Assembly (NCBI RefSeq): GCF_900302485.1
Contig: NZ_OMOI01000001.1
Coordinates: 744,001-808,000, forward strand
Source: Aliiroseovarius pelagivivens
GTDB lineage: Bacteria; Pseudomonadota; Alphaproteobacteria; Rhodobacterales; Rhodobacteraceae
Reading direction: 5' to 3'
DNA length: 64,000 nt
Made by a program: the position numbers and the translations under genes
Part shown: in pieces, positions 43,526-51,869 of the stretch
How positions within the stretch are numbered: the stretch's first letter is position 1
Layout of the letters: every line of letters starts with the position of its first letter
The notes under the pieces: model-generated
What the model was told of the DNA's origin: nothing
Seen by the model: the letters and a program-made list of their open reading frames with translations, nothing else
The model's database searches: none

Positions 43526-44688
43526 AGCTCCTCCGGGTTTGAAAGTAGGTCTTCTAAGGTGGTTAGGAATTTTGATCCTTGTCGCCCGTCACAGACACGG
43601 TGGTCGGCAGAGAGCGTAAACGTTGTTACCTCGCGCGGAACAACACTGCCCTGATCGATCCAAGGCCGGACCTGAGGGGCTCCGACGGCCAGAAGTGCGA
43701 CTTGCGGTGGGAAGATCACGCCGGTCATCGTCTCGGCGCCTTTTTCGCCAAGGCTGGATAATGTCAGCGTCCCACGGGTCATTTCCGATCCACGCAAGCG
43801 CCCGGCGCGTGCCCTGGTGACAAGGTCGCGCATCCCGGTCATGACCTTATCCAGCGTCATGGTGTCGGCGCGTTGCAGGGCTGGCGCCACCAATCCGCCA
43901 CCACGCAACGCAATGGCCACGCCAATGTTAACCTCGTCCGACGCGACAAACGCACCGTCGGTGAAGTGCCCGTTCAACGTTTTGACGGAACGCGCGGCAA
44001 GCGCAGTAGCTTTTACAATCGCGGCCCCCAGCAACACCCGTTCGGATGGGGGGCGATCGGCGTTGCGCAAGGCCAGCCAATCGGAAACGACCTGCGTTTC
44101 GATTGTATGCGAGACCGAGAAATGAGGGATCTCGCGCTTGGATCGGACCATCGCGGCAGCAACCGCTTGGCGCATTTCTGACAGGCCACCCTTCGCCGGA
44201 GGGGTTTGGGGCGTGGATGGGGCCTGAGCCTCAACATCCGCCAGAACAACAGCCCCTTCCGGGCCGCTGCCTTGCAAGGTGGACAGGTCTAGTCCCAGAT
44301 CATGTGCCGCGTGTCGGGCTGCGGGGCTTGCCCGGGTCCCTGTCGCAAGGATGGGTGCGGCGGGACGGATCGTCTGCGCAGCGGGTTCGGGAGTGTCCGC
44401 CACACGCGGCTGTTTTTCAGTCGGAGCAGGGGCAGGGGGACTGGCGGGCGCGTCATCCGGGCCGAACCGGGCCAGCTCTTCCCCCACCGGAACGGTTTGC
44501 CCGATGCTGGCAAGCAGCTCGGTCACGACGCCGGTCTCAAAACTTTCGATCTCGATCGCGCCTTTCTGCGTTTCGACCACGGCGACGACATCGCCCCGGT
44601 GAACTTCGTCTCCCGGCTTGATTAGCCATTCGACCAATGTTCCGGCTTCCATGTCTGCACCCAGCGAGGGCATCCGAAAGACACTCAT
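43522..44688 (-). CDS. 2-oxoacid dehydrogenase E2 component (dihydrolipoamide acyltransferase)
   Basis: A 388-residue E2 protein. The lipoyl domain is residues 1-76, with the lipoylated Lys42 in VVETQKGAIEIES (ETQKG rather than the common ETDKA). An Ala/Pro linker leads to the E1/E3-binding domain at about 118-155 (TRASPAARHAAHDLGL). The catalytic domain ends with SADHRVCDGRQGSKFL, placing His363 and Asp367. It would transfer an acyl group from E1 to CoA or, in view of the neighbouring carrier, perhaps towards ACP. No E3 gene is in the operon. Confidence 0.9.
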   Translation of the reverse strand: MSVFRMPSLGADMEAGTLVEWLIKPGDEVHRGDVVAVVETQKGAIEIESFETGVVTELLASIGQTVPVGEELARFGPDDAPASPPAPAPTEKQPRVADTPEPAAQTIRPAAPILATGTRASPAARHAAHDLGLDLSTLQGSGPEGAVVLADVEAQAPSTPQTPPAKGGLSEMRQAVAAAMVRSKREIPHFSVSHTIETQVVSDWLALRNADRPPSERVLLGAAIVKATALAARSVKTLNGHFTDGAFVASDEVNIGVAIALRGGGLVAPALQRADTMTLDKVMTGMRDLVTRARAGRLRGSEMTRGTLTLSSLGEKGAETMTGVIFPPQVALLAVGAPQVRPWIDQGSVVPREVTTFTLSADHRVCDGRQGSKFLTTLEDLLSNPEEL

Positions 44689-44689
44689 A

Positions 44690-46684
44690 TCACTCGCGCC
44701 CCATGGTTGCTTTTACCGCCGCGACAATCGCGGGCACCTGCGGGACTGACGCGTCTTCAAGGTGTTTTGGATAGGGGATTGGTACTTCGGCGGCGCAGAC
44801 CCGCCCAACCGGCGCATCCAGCGTCCAGAACACCTGTTCTGTGATCCGCGCCGAGATCTCTGCGGCGAGCGAGCCGCTGCGCCAACCTTCGTCCACGATG
44901 ACGGCGCGGCGGGTGCGGGACACAGACGCCATAATCGTTTCGTCATCCAAGGGGCGCAGCGATCTGAGGTCGATCACCTCGGCGTCGATCCCGTCGTTTG
45001 CGAGCGCCTCTGCGGCCTCGAGCGTTTTGTACAGCGATCCTCCATAGGTGATCAGCGTCACGTCCTTGCCCGGCCTGCGGATCGCGGCCTTCGAAATCTC
45101 AACGGGCCCGGCGTTTGCGTCGATCTTGCCGGACCTGTTGTACAGCATCACGTTCTCAAAAATCAGCACGGGATCGGGATCCTGCAGGGCGGTCCACAAC
45201 ATACCGCGTGCATCTTCCAGTGTGGCTGGCGCCAGAACCTTGAGGCCCGGAATATGGGCGTACCAGCCTTCAAGGCTGTGCGAATGCTGTGCTGCCAACT
45301 GCTTGCCCGCCCCGGTCGCCATCCGAATGACCACAGGCACGCCGAATTGACCGCCAGACATGTGACGCAGGGTTGCGGCTGTGTTCAGAATCTGGTCCAG
45401 CGCCAGCAGGCTGAAATTCACCGTCATAAGTTCGACAATCGGGCGCATTCCTGCACAGGCCGCCCCAATTCCGGCCCCGGTGAAGCCGGATTCAGACAAG
45501 GGCGTATCCCGAATGCGATCCGCGCCAAACGTCTCCATCAAGCCCTTCGACACCGCATAGCACCCACCATAGGCGCCGACGTCCTCGCCCATCAGGAAGA
45601 CACGTTCATCGCGCGTCATGGCGTCAGAGATCGCAGCACGCACGGCTTCGCGATAGGTGGTGTCGACCAGAGTGCCTGCGGGGGCGGTGACCTCGGCCGG
45701 GGGCGAAGAGGGGGCCATGACATCCTTGGTTAGCGTGGAGACGGGTTCCCAAGTGCCTGCTGCAGCAAAGGCGACGGCCTCGTCGATTTCGGCCTTCACC
45801 TCTTCTTCAATCGCGGCAATCTCGTCCTCGTGGATCAACCCGTTGACCAAGAGCCAGCTTTGGAACCTGACAATCGGTCCTTTTGCGCGCCATGTTTCGA
45901 CCTCGTCCTTGTCGCGGTAAAGCTGGGCATCGAACATCGAATGCGGACGGAAGCGATAGGTGCGGCATTCCAGAAAAACCGGCTTTCCGGTGGTGCGAAT
46001 GTAGTCCAGTGCCTGCATCGCAGCGGCCTCGACCGCGACGACATCCATGCCGTCCACCACGCGAGCTTCAACGCCGTAGGCGGCGGCTTTGACGCTGATA
46101 TCGGTCTCAGATTCAGACCGCTCTAGCGCGGTGCCCATGGCGTAGCCGTTGTTTTCGCAGACGAACAGCACCGGAAGCTGCCACAGGGATGCAAGGTTCA
46201 GAGACTCGTGGAACTCACCTTCGGCCACGGCGCCTTCGCCGAAGAAACAGGCCGTCACCGAAGGGTTACCCCGCATATGGTCGGCCAGCGCCAAACCTGC
46301 CGCCAAGGGAAGGCCGCCGCCCACGATGGCATTCCCGCCATAGAAATTCGTCGCTGCGTCAAACAGATGCATGGACCCGCCACGTCCGCCTGAACAACCT
46401 TCGGCCTTGCCATACATTTCGGCCAGAACCGACGACATCGAGATCCCCCGCATCAGCGCATGGCCGTGTTCGCGGTAAGTGGCTACGACGCGGTCGTCTG
46501 CGGTCAGGCAGGGAATGATGCCGGCCGCGATTGCCTCCTCTCCATCATAGAGATGTAGGAACCCGCGGATGTGCTCTTGCGTGTACAGTTCGGCGCATTT
46601 GTCTTCGAAACGGCGGATGCGGACCATGTCCTGCAACAGCCGACGCACATGGGTGCGGTCCAGTTTTGGTTTGCTGGCGGTCAT
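44690..46684 (-). CDS. 2-oxoacid dehydrogenase E1, alpha and beta subunits fused
   Basis: A 664-residue thiamine-diphosphate enzyme. Residues 1 to about 320 match E1 alpha (RGGSMHLFD, with the cofactor motif [15 protein letters not shown] and ENNGYAMGT). After a short Ala/Pro-rich linker, residues from about 345 match E1 beta ([50 protein letters not shown]). It decarboxylates a 2-oxo acid (pyruvate, branched-chain or acetoin-type) and acylates E2. Fused E1 is uncommon compared with separate subunits. It overlaps the synthetase by 4 bases and is 1 base from E2. Confidence 0.9.
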   Translation of the reverse strand: MTASKPKLDRTHVRRLLQDMVRIRRFEDKCAELYTQEHIRGFLHLYDGEEAIAAGIIPCLTADDRVVATYREHGHALMRGISMSSVLAEMYGKAEGCSGGRGGSMHLFDAATNFYGGNAIVGGGLPLAAGLALADHMRGNPSVTACFFGEGAVAEGEFHESLNLASLWQLPVLFVCENNGYAMGTALERSESETDISVKAAAYGVEARVVDGMDVVAVEAAAMQALDYIRTTGKPVFLECRTYRFRPHSMFDAQLYRDKDEVETWRAKGPIVRFQSWLLVNGLIHEDEIAAIEEEVKAEIDEAVAFAAAGTWEPVSTLTKDVMAPSSPPAEVTAPAGTLVDTTYREAVRAAISDAMTRDERVFLMGEDVGAYGGCYAVSKGLMETFGADRIRDTPLSESGFTGAGIGAACAGMRPIVELMTVNFSLLALDQILNTAATLRHMSGGQFGVPVVIRMATGAGKQLAAQHSHSLEGWYAHIPGLKVLAPATLEDARGMLWTALQDPDPVLIFENVMLYNRSGKIDANAGPVEISKAAIRRPGKDVTLITYGGSLYKTLEAAEALANDGIDAEVIDLRSLRPLDDETIMASVSRTRRAVIVDEGWRSGSLAAEISARITEQVFWTLDAPVGRVCAAEVPIPYPKHLEDASVPQVPAIVAAVKATMGRE

Positions 46685-48420
46685 TTCTCATCCACCTCCA
46701 ATGTCGAGATATCGCCCTCGGGCAGGCCCAATTCACGCGCTTTCAATAGTCGGCGCATGATTTTGCCGGACCGGGTTTTGGGCAGAGATTCACGGAAAAC
46801 GATTTCGCGCGGGGCGACGGCGGCTCCAAGGCGTTTGCGTGCAAGGCCGCGTATGTCGCGTTCAAGTTCTTCGCTGGGGGTCTGGCCGGGGTTCAGCGTC
46901 ACATAGGCTTTCACGACTTCGCCTGCTGTCTCATCTGGGATGCCAATCGCTGCGGCTTCGGCCACGCTGTCATGTTCGATCAACGCGCTCTCGACCTCGA
47001 ACGGGCCGATCAGGTGGCCCGAGGACTTGATCAGGTCATCTGCACGCCCGACGAACCAGAAATACCCATCCGCATCCCGCATGGCGAGGTCGCCGGACAG
47101 ATACCAACCGTCTTGGAAGCATTTGTCGTAGCGCGCCTGTTCGTGAAGATAGGTCCGCATCATCGAGGGCCATCCGGGCCGTAGGGCAAGCTCTCCGATC
47201 TCGCCGTCATTCATCTCGCGCAGGCCGCCATTGTCTTTCTCGACGATCCCCGCATGGATGCCGGGCATGGGTTTGCCCATGGACCCCGGCTTGATGTCTT
47301 GGGCGCGCGTGTTGGCGATCATGATGCCGCCAGTTTCCGTCTGCCACCAATTGTCGTGGAAGGGCAGGCCGAACACTTCGTTCGACCAGATGACGGCCTC
47401 GGGGTTCAGGGGCTCGCCCACGCTGGCCAAAAACTGAAGCGCACTGAAGTCGAAGCCTTCCGTGGCCTCTTTGCCCGCGCGCATCATCATCCGAATGGCG
47501 GTAGGGGCCGAATACCATATGGCGACCTGTTCTTGTTGGAGGATCCCGTACCAGCGGTCGAGGTTGAACTCGGCTTCGTCGACGATCATCGTCACGCGGT
47601 TCACAAGCGGCGAGATGATCCCATAAGTGGTTCCCGTCACCCAGCCCGGATCCGCGGTGCACCAATAGGTCACGCCGGGTTGCAGTTCCAAGGCATAGCG
47701 CCCGGACATCGCATGATACAAAACTGCTTCATGCACATGAACAGCCCCCTTTGGTTTCCCAGTTGTGCCCGAAGTGAAGTGGATCAGGGCAGGGTCTTCT
47801 GGCTGCGTCGGGATGGCTTGAAAGTCGGATGAAGTATCTTCGAGCGCGGGGCCAAGGGCCAAGCATCCTTCAGGCGCGTCATCGCCGACAATCAAGACAA
47901 GTTGCAGGGAGGGGATGTCTTTCCGCCACGCCGCTATTTTGCGTTTATAGAGCGATTTTGTCGTGACCAGCACATTTGCGTCACCGATCTCCATCCGTGT
48001 TCGAATGGGCTCGGGACCGAACGCGGCAAACAGCGGGGTAAACACCATACCAGCTTTCAGCGTTCCCAGAGCAGCGGCATAAAGCTCGGGCCTGCGCCCC
48101 ATGGCGACGAAGACACGTGCGCCTTTCGTTAGTCCGTGTGCATATAGAAGATTGGCAAAGCGCGACGACATATCCGCAAGATCGCGATAGCTGATCGCCG
48201 TGCGTCCTTCTGTCTTCGATAGCCAGATCAGCGCAATCTGATCGCCATGCCCCTGTTCGACGTGTCGGTCAACGGCTTCAAACCCGATGTTGATGGCATC
48301 GTCTGGCAGCCCTGTCAGAAGTTCGCGGCCAAGGTCGTGCGCCGAGCGTTCTTCGCCCAGCTCTGCGGGGCGCCAGCATGCCACCGTGCAATCCTCGGGT
48401 GTTTTCCCGATAATGCCCAT
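46681..48420 (-). CDS. acyl-CoA synthetase, acetate--CoA ligase (AcsA) type
   Basis: A 579-residue AMP-forming synthetase. The ATP loop is [20 protein letters not shown]. The acetyl-CoA synthetase-like core is [20 protein letters not shown] and [15 protein letters not shown]. The catalytic Lys is Lys553 in [10 protein letters not shown]. Length and motifs fit the Bacillus-type AcsA group rather than the long AcsA of enterobacteria. First gene of the leftward operon, with GGGAGGATACCACT before the ATG. It makes an acyl-CoA from acetate or another short acid. Confidence 0.88.
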   Translation of the reverse strand: MGIIGKTPEDCTVACWRPAELGEERSAHDLGRELLTGLPDDAINIGFEAVDRHVEQGHGDQIALIWLSKTEGRTAISYRDLADMSSRFANLLYAHGLTKGARVFVAMGRRPELYAAALGTLKAGMVFTPLFAAFGPEPIRTRMEIGDANVLVTTKSLYKRKIAAWRKDIPSLQLVLIVGDDAPEGCLALGPALEDTSSDFQAIPTQPEDPALIHFTSGTTGKPKGAVHVHEAVLYHAMSGRYALELQPGVTYWCTADPGWVTGTTYGIISPLVNRVTMIVDEAEFNLDRWYGILQQEQVAIWYSAPTAIRMMMRAGKEATEGFDFSALQFLASVGEPLNPEAVIWSNEVFGLPFHDNWWQTETGGIMIANTRAQDIKPGSMGKPMPGIHAGIVEKDNGGLREMNDGEIGELALRPGWPSMMRTYLHEQARYDKCFQDGWYLSGDLAMRDADGYFWFVGRADDLIKSSGHLIGPFEVESALIEHDSVAEAAAIGIPDETAGEVVKAYVTLNPGQTPSEELERDIRGLARKRLGAAVAPREIVFRESLPKTRSGKIMRRLLKARELGLPEGDISTLEVDEK

Positions 48421-48663
48421 AGTGGTATCCTCCCACTGCGAGCTTGGCGGCTTTAAGCCGTGGCAGGCAATGATTCAAATCAAGAACGGCTTCTTCTGTC
48501 GGGTGCGGCGCGATGCAGCCCCAGACCTCGTGCGCAGATTAACGCGCTGGTCACAGTTTGATTTCTCATCAACTGCTGTAGGTATGCGGCAGCGGTGATC
48601 GGGCGAAAAAGAGATGTGCAGACATGATCCGGATCAAGGTCCGGGCGGTTCTGTAGTGCTGGA

Positions 48664-49830
48664 ATGGCTAGAATGGAACTTGCTGGATTTCTTTTGACTT
48701 TGGGCGCGCTTTTCTTGGCGGGCCTTGCGGCCGACGAGCTGGGCCGTGTCACTCGCCTTCCACGGGTCACCTTGCTTTTGCTTCTTGGTGTCGCGATTGG
48801 GAATGCCGGTCTTGATCTGGTGCCGAGTGACGTTGCCAAGTGGTTTGACGAGCTATCAATCGTTGCCCTCACGATGGTGGCGTTCCTTCTGGGGGGATCA
48901 TTGACTCGGAAGAACCTCACAAACCATGGGCTTGCGATCTTCACGATTTCTCTGGCCGTTGCGTTTGCCACCCTTATCGTCGTCGCACTTGGATTGACAT
49001 TTGTCGGAGTGGCGCCGGGATTGGCCCTGCTTCTTGCAGCCATCGCGACAGCGACGGCGCCTGCTGCAATGGCGGACGTGATCCACCAATCCGGGGCCGA
49101 AAATGGGTTCACTGAAACACTCAAAGGCATTGTCGCTGTTGACGATGCCTGGGGGCTGATCGTGTTTAGTGTTGTGTTGGTCCTGATGGATCAAACAAAC
49201 GGTTGGGGAGGCGTTGTCAGTGGGGCCGCATGGGATCTGGGTGGTGCGATTGTCCTAGGAGGCATTTTGGGTGCCCCAGCAGCTTTCTTAACTGGTCGAC
49301 TAAAACCAGGCGAACCACAGCAGGCCGAGGCTATGGGGATTGTGTTTCTTGTGGCGGGATTTGCACTGTGGTTGGAGGTGTCGTTCTTGATTGCCGGCAT
49401 GACGGCCGGTGCCATGATCGCGAATTTCGCAAAGCACCATGATCGAGCTTTTCACGAGATCGAACACATCCAATGGCCGTTCATGATCCTGTTTTTCCTG
49501 TTGGCGGGCGCTTTGCTCGAGGTGGATGCGCTATTGCTTTTGGGGTGGACGGGTGTCTGCTTCCTTCTTCTGCGAATTGTTGGTCGGGTCATCGGAGGCG
49601 CGATTGGTGCTCATCTCGGCAAGGTTCGACGAAACGAGCTGTTTTGGTACGGCCCCGCGCTTTTGCCTCAAGCAGGTGTTGCCGTGGGGATGGCGCTGGT
49701 CGCGGGCGAGCGATTTCCAGAATGGGCATCGGTCATCATGGCCTTCACAATCGCCAGCACCGTTGTTTTCGAAATCATCGGCCCACCGCTGACGCTTATG
49801 GCAATTCGCAGGGTGTCAAAAGAAAGCTGA
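48664..49830 (+). CDS. CPA2-family cation:proton antiporter
   Basis: A 388-residue protein of about 12 hydrophobic helices, related to the Na+/H+ exchanger domain of Kef and NhaP-like antiporters. Recognisable segments are LGVAIGNAGLDLVP, AIATATAPAAMADVIHQSGAENG followed by KGIVAVDDAWGLIVF (the charged Asp-rich helix involved in ion translocation), and ALLPQAGVAVGMALVAGERFPE. No TrkA-N domain is fused. A second ATG three codons later is an alternative start. It is divergent from the synthetase operon and followed by a terminator. Confidence 0.87.
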   Translation: MARMELAGFLLTLGALFLAGLAADELGRVTRLPRVTLLLLLGVAIGNAGLDLVPSDVAKWFDELSIVALTMVAFLLGGSLTRKNLTNHGLAIFTISLAVAFATLIVVALGLTFVGVAPGLALLLAAIATATAPAAMADVIHQSGAENGFTETLKGIVAVDDAWGLIVFSVVLVLMDQTNGWGGVVSGAAWDLGGAIVLGGILGAPAAFLTGRLKPGEPQQAEAMGIVFLVAGFALWLEVSFLIAGMTAGAMIANFAKHHDRAFHEIEHIQWPFMILFFLLAGALLEVDALLLLGWTGVCFLLLRIVGRVIGGAIGAHLGKVRRNELFWYGPALLPQAGVAVGMALVAGERFPEWASVIMAFTIASTVVFEIIGPPLTLMAIRRVSKES

Positions 49831-49834
49831 ATCA

Positions 49835-49865
49835 AAAGGGCCGCAAAGCGCGGCCCTTTCTTGTG
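49835..49865 (+). terminator. rho-independent terminator after the antiporter gene
   Basis: A perfect 10-pair stem, AAAGGGCCGC and GCGGCCCTTT, with loop AAAGC, followed by CTTGTG. It sits 4 bases after the antiporter stop and 14 bases before the convergent membrane-protein stop, so it may serve both. Confidence 0.78.
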
Positions 49866-49879
49866 TCTGTCGCCGGGAT

Positions 49880-50242
49880 TTAGTCGACCCGCTTGCCAGG
49901 TTTTTGCAAGAATAGTGCGTCGAACGTATAGACCAAAATAGCCGCGCCAACCGCGCCCATGGCGGCAATGCCCAGCAGGATGATCAGGTCAATCGGCCCA
50001 CCAATGTCAGAGAAGCTGGAATGCGTCATCTTCTGCACGAACACCACGGCGATCACGGCCCCAAAGGGCATCGACAGCTGAGCGCGTAGGAACTTGTGCC
50101 AGCTGACCGCACGATCGCGGATCAACACATAGAGATAGGCCAAGGTGATGACCGCGGCCACCACAACCATGGACCAGAACAGGCCAGCGCCGAAGATCTC
50201 TTCAAAGACGGCGATCAGAGTGCCAAAGGTAAGTTCTTTCAT
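49880..50242 (-). CDS. small membrane protein paired with sulfide:quinone reductase (possibly DUF5368)
   Basis: A 120-residue protein with three predicted helices (residues about 20-42, 58-72 and 82-108) separated by a short charged loop RDRAVSWHKFLRAQ. It resembles the small Rhodobacteraceae family I remember as DUF5368; this name is tentative. It follows the SQR-like gene by 14 bases on the same strand, so it may anchor or assist that exported flavoprotein. No catalytic residues are evident. Confidence 0.72.
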   Translation of the reverse strand: MKELTFGTLIAVFEEIFGAGLFWSMVVVAAVITLAYLYVLIRDRAVSWHKFLRAQLSMPFGAVIAVVFVQKMTHSSFSDIGGPIDLIILLGIAAMGAVGAAILVYTFDALFLQKPGKRVD

Positions 50243-50256
50243 CGGTCAGTTCCTCC

Positions 50257-51570
50257 TTACGCGTCGCCACGGATCATGGCGTTATAGGTGGCTTTCAGGG
50301 CGACTTCTTTCATCAACCAGCTGATCCACAATTCTTCCAACGGTGCGATGATACCGGGGAAGCTGGGGGTCAGGTCGTTGTTGTAGTCGAACTCGATCAG
50401 CATCGCGCGGCCGACGCGGGTGATCAGCGGGCAGGACGTATAGCCGTTATAGCTCGCGTCGCTTTTGGTGCCTGTGATCTGCGCGATCAGATGCTCTTCG
50501 ACCACCGGCACCTGCCACTTGGCACTGGCGGCCGTCTTGCCCTTCGGTACGCCTGCAATGTCGCCCACGGCAAAGACGTTGTCGAAGAAGTTGTGACGCA
50601 GTGTGTGCTTGTCGACTGTGGCCCAACCTCGTCCACCCCAGCTTCCGGGATCGGTCAGGGCCGAGTTGCGGACCACATCCGGGGCCTGCTGCGGCGGTAC
50701 AATATGCAGATAGTCATATGGCATTTCTGTATCGCCGTTTTCTGTGGTGAAGGTGGCCATCTTCTTGCCCGCATCCACCGACTTCAGCACATGGCTGTAA
50801 TGCGGCGTGATCTCGCGTTGTCCAAACAGCATCCGCAGCTTTTCCGAGATGATGGGAACACCGAACAGACCCTTGTTGTGGGCCATATAGTTGATGTCCA
50901 GCTTGGTGGTCCCAGCCTTGCGGGCGATGTCGTCGATCAGGAAGGTGTGCTTGATCGGTGCGCCTGCGCATTTCATCTCGGTCGCGGGGCGGGTGAAGAT
51001 GCCGACGCCGCCGTCTTCGGTATAACGGCCAGCGGCTTCCCATGTTTTGGCGGCATAGTCCGGCCCAGCATAGAGCGAACCAATGCCGTCCTTGCCGATC
51101 ATGTCCATCTCGAAGCCCTCAATGGCGCCGTAGTTCAGGACAAGGCCGGTGGCCAACACAAGGAAGTCATAGGGTACGGTCTTGCCGCTTTCGGTCATCA
51201 CCTTGTTGCCGTCCGGATCAATCTCGGCGGCACGTTCGGAAATCCAGGTGATGTTCTTGGGCAACCAGTCGCCGGTTTGCGAGACCGAGTACTTGGCCGG
51301 TTTCAAACCCGCTGCGATCAGCGAGAAGCCGGGCTGGTACCAGTGTTCTTTACGCGGGTCGATGATGGTGATCTCGGCCCCGTTCAGGCGACGGGACAAG
51401 CGGTTGGCTAGCGCGGTGCCTGCAGCACCAGCGCCAAGGATGACGATCCGGGCCTTGGTGTCGATGGGGGTGGGGGCGGCTGTAGCGCCAGCGCCCGCAG
51501 CCATAAGAGCACCTGCGCCAGCGGCAAATCCAAGAAATCCGCGGCGTGTTGCGTTGAAGTTGTGTGGCAT
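50257..51570 (-). CDS. Tat-exported sulfide:quinone oxidoreductase-like flavoprotein
   Basis: A 437-residue FAD-dependent oxidoreductase of the SQR/FccB group. The N terminus has a twin-arginine signal (ATRRGFLGFAAGAGALMAAG) ending near residue 32. FAD binding: IVILGAGAAGTALANRLSRR and FDNVFAVGDIAGVPKGKTA. Two cysteines only, in EMKCAGAPIKH and YTSCPLITRVGR, correspond to the redox disulfide pair; the third Cys of type I SQR is absent. GGAGGTCGCTC precedes the ATG at 51570. It probably oxidises sulfide in the periplasm and reduces quinone. Confidence 0.87.
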   Translation of the reverse strand: MPHNFNATRRGFLGFAAGAGALMAAGAGATAAPTPIDTKARIVILGAGAAGTALANRLSRRLNGAEITIIDPRKEHWYQPGFSLIAAGLKPAKYSVSQTGDWLPKNITWISERAAEIDPDGNKVMTESGKTVPYDFLVLATGLVLNYGAIEGFEMDMIGKDGIGSLYAGPDYAAKTWEAAGRYTEDGGVGIFTRPATEMKCAGAPIKHTFLIDDIARKAGTTKLDINYMAHNKGLFGVPIISEKLRMLFGQREITPHYSHVLKSVDAGKKMATFTTENGDTEMPYDYLHIVPPQQAPDVVRNSALTDPGSWGGRGWATVDKHTLRHNFFDNVFAVGDIAGVPKGKTAASAKWQVPVVEEHLIAQITGTKSDASYNGYTSCPLITRVGRAMLIEFDYNNDLTPSFPGIIAPLEELWISWLMKEVALKATYNAMIRGDA

Positions 51571-51869
51571 GAGCGACCTCCAATCAGGCAATGCTTCGTT
51601 CTAGGCGCCTCTCTACGCCCGTTAAGCATTCAGGTCTATGAATGTGTTAAGCGATAGGGAGTGGCCTAATGACGCAGTGAATTAGCAGTGGGATCACACC
51701 GCAAAGCTGTGTATGAAACGCGCAGGGCGGATTTCTGTCGCCTTTGTAGATATTGCAGTGCGCGCGTATATTTGGTATACAGCGGCATACCGCAGACAAA
51801 TCCGGCCCCAGAAGATTCTGTTTTGCCGGGTTCACGGGCTGCATCAAACTCGAAATCGTAGGGATCGTC

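Noticed and set aside
51780..51795. GGTAT / ATACC inverted repeat upstream of acnB.
   Set aside because: Five-base arms only and no regulator nearby; similarity to the amino-sugar repeats is probably chance.
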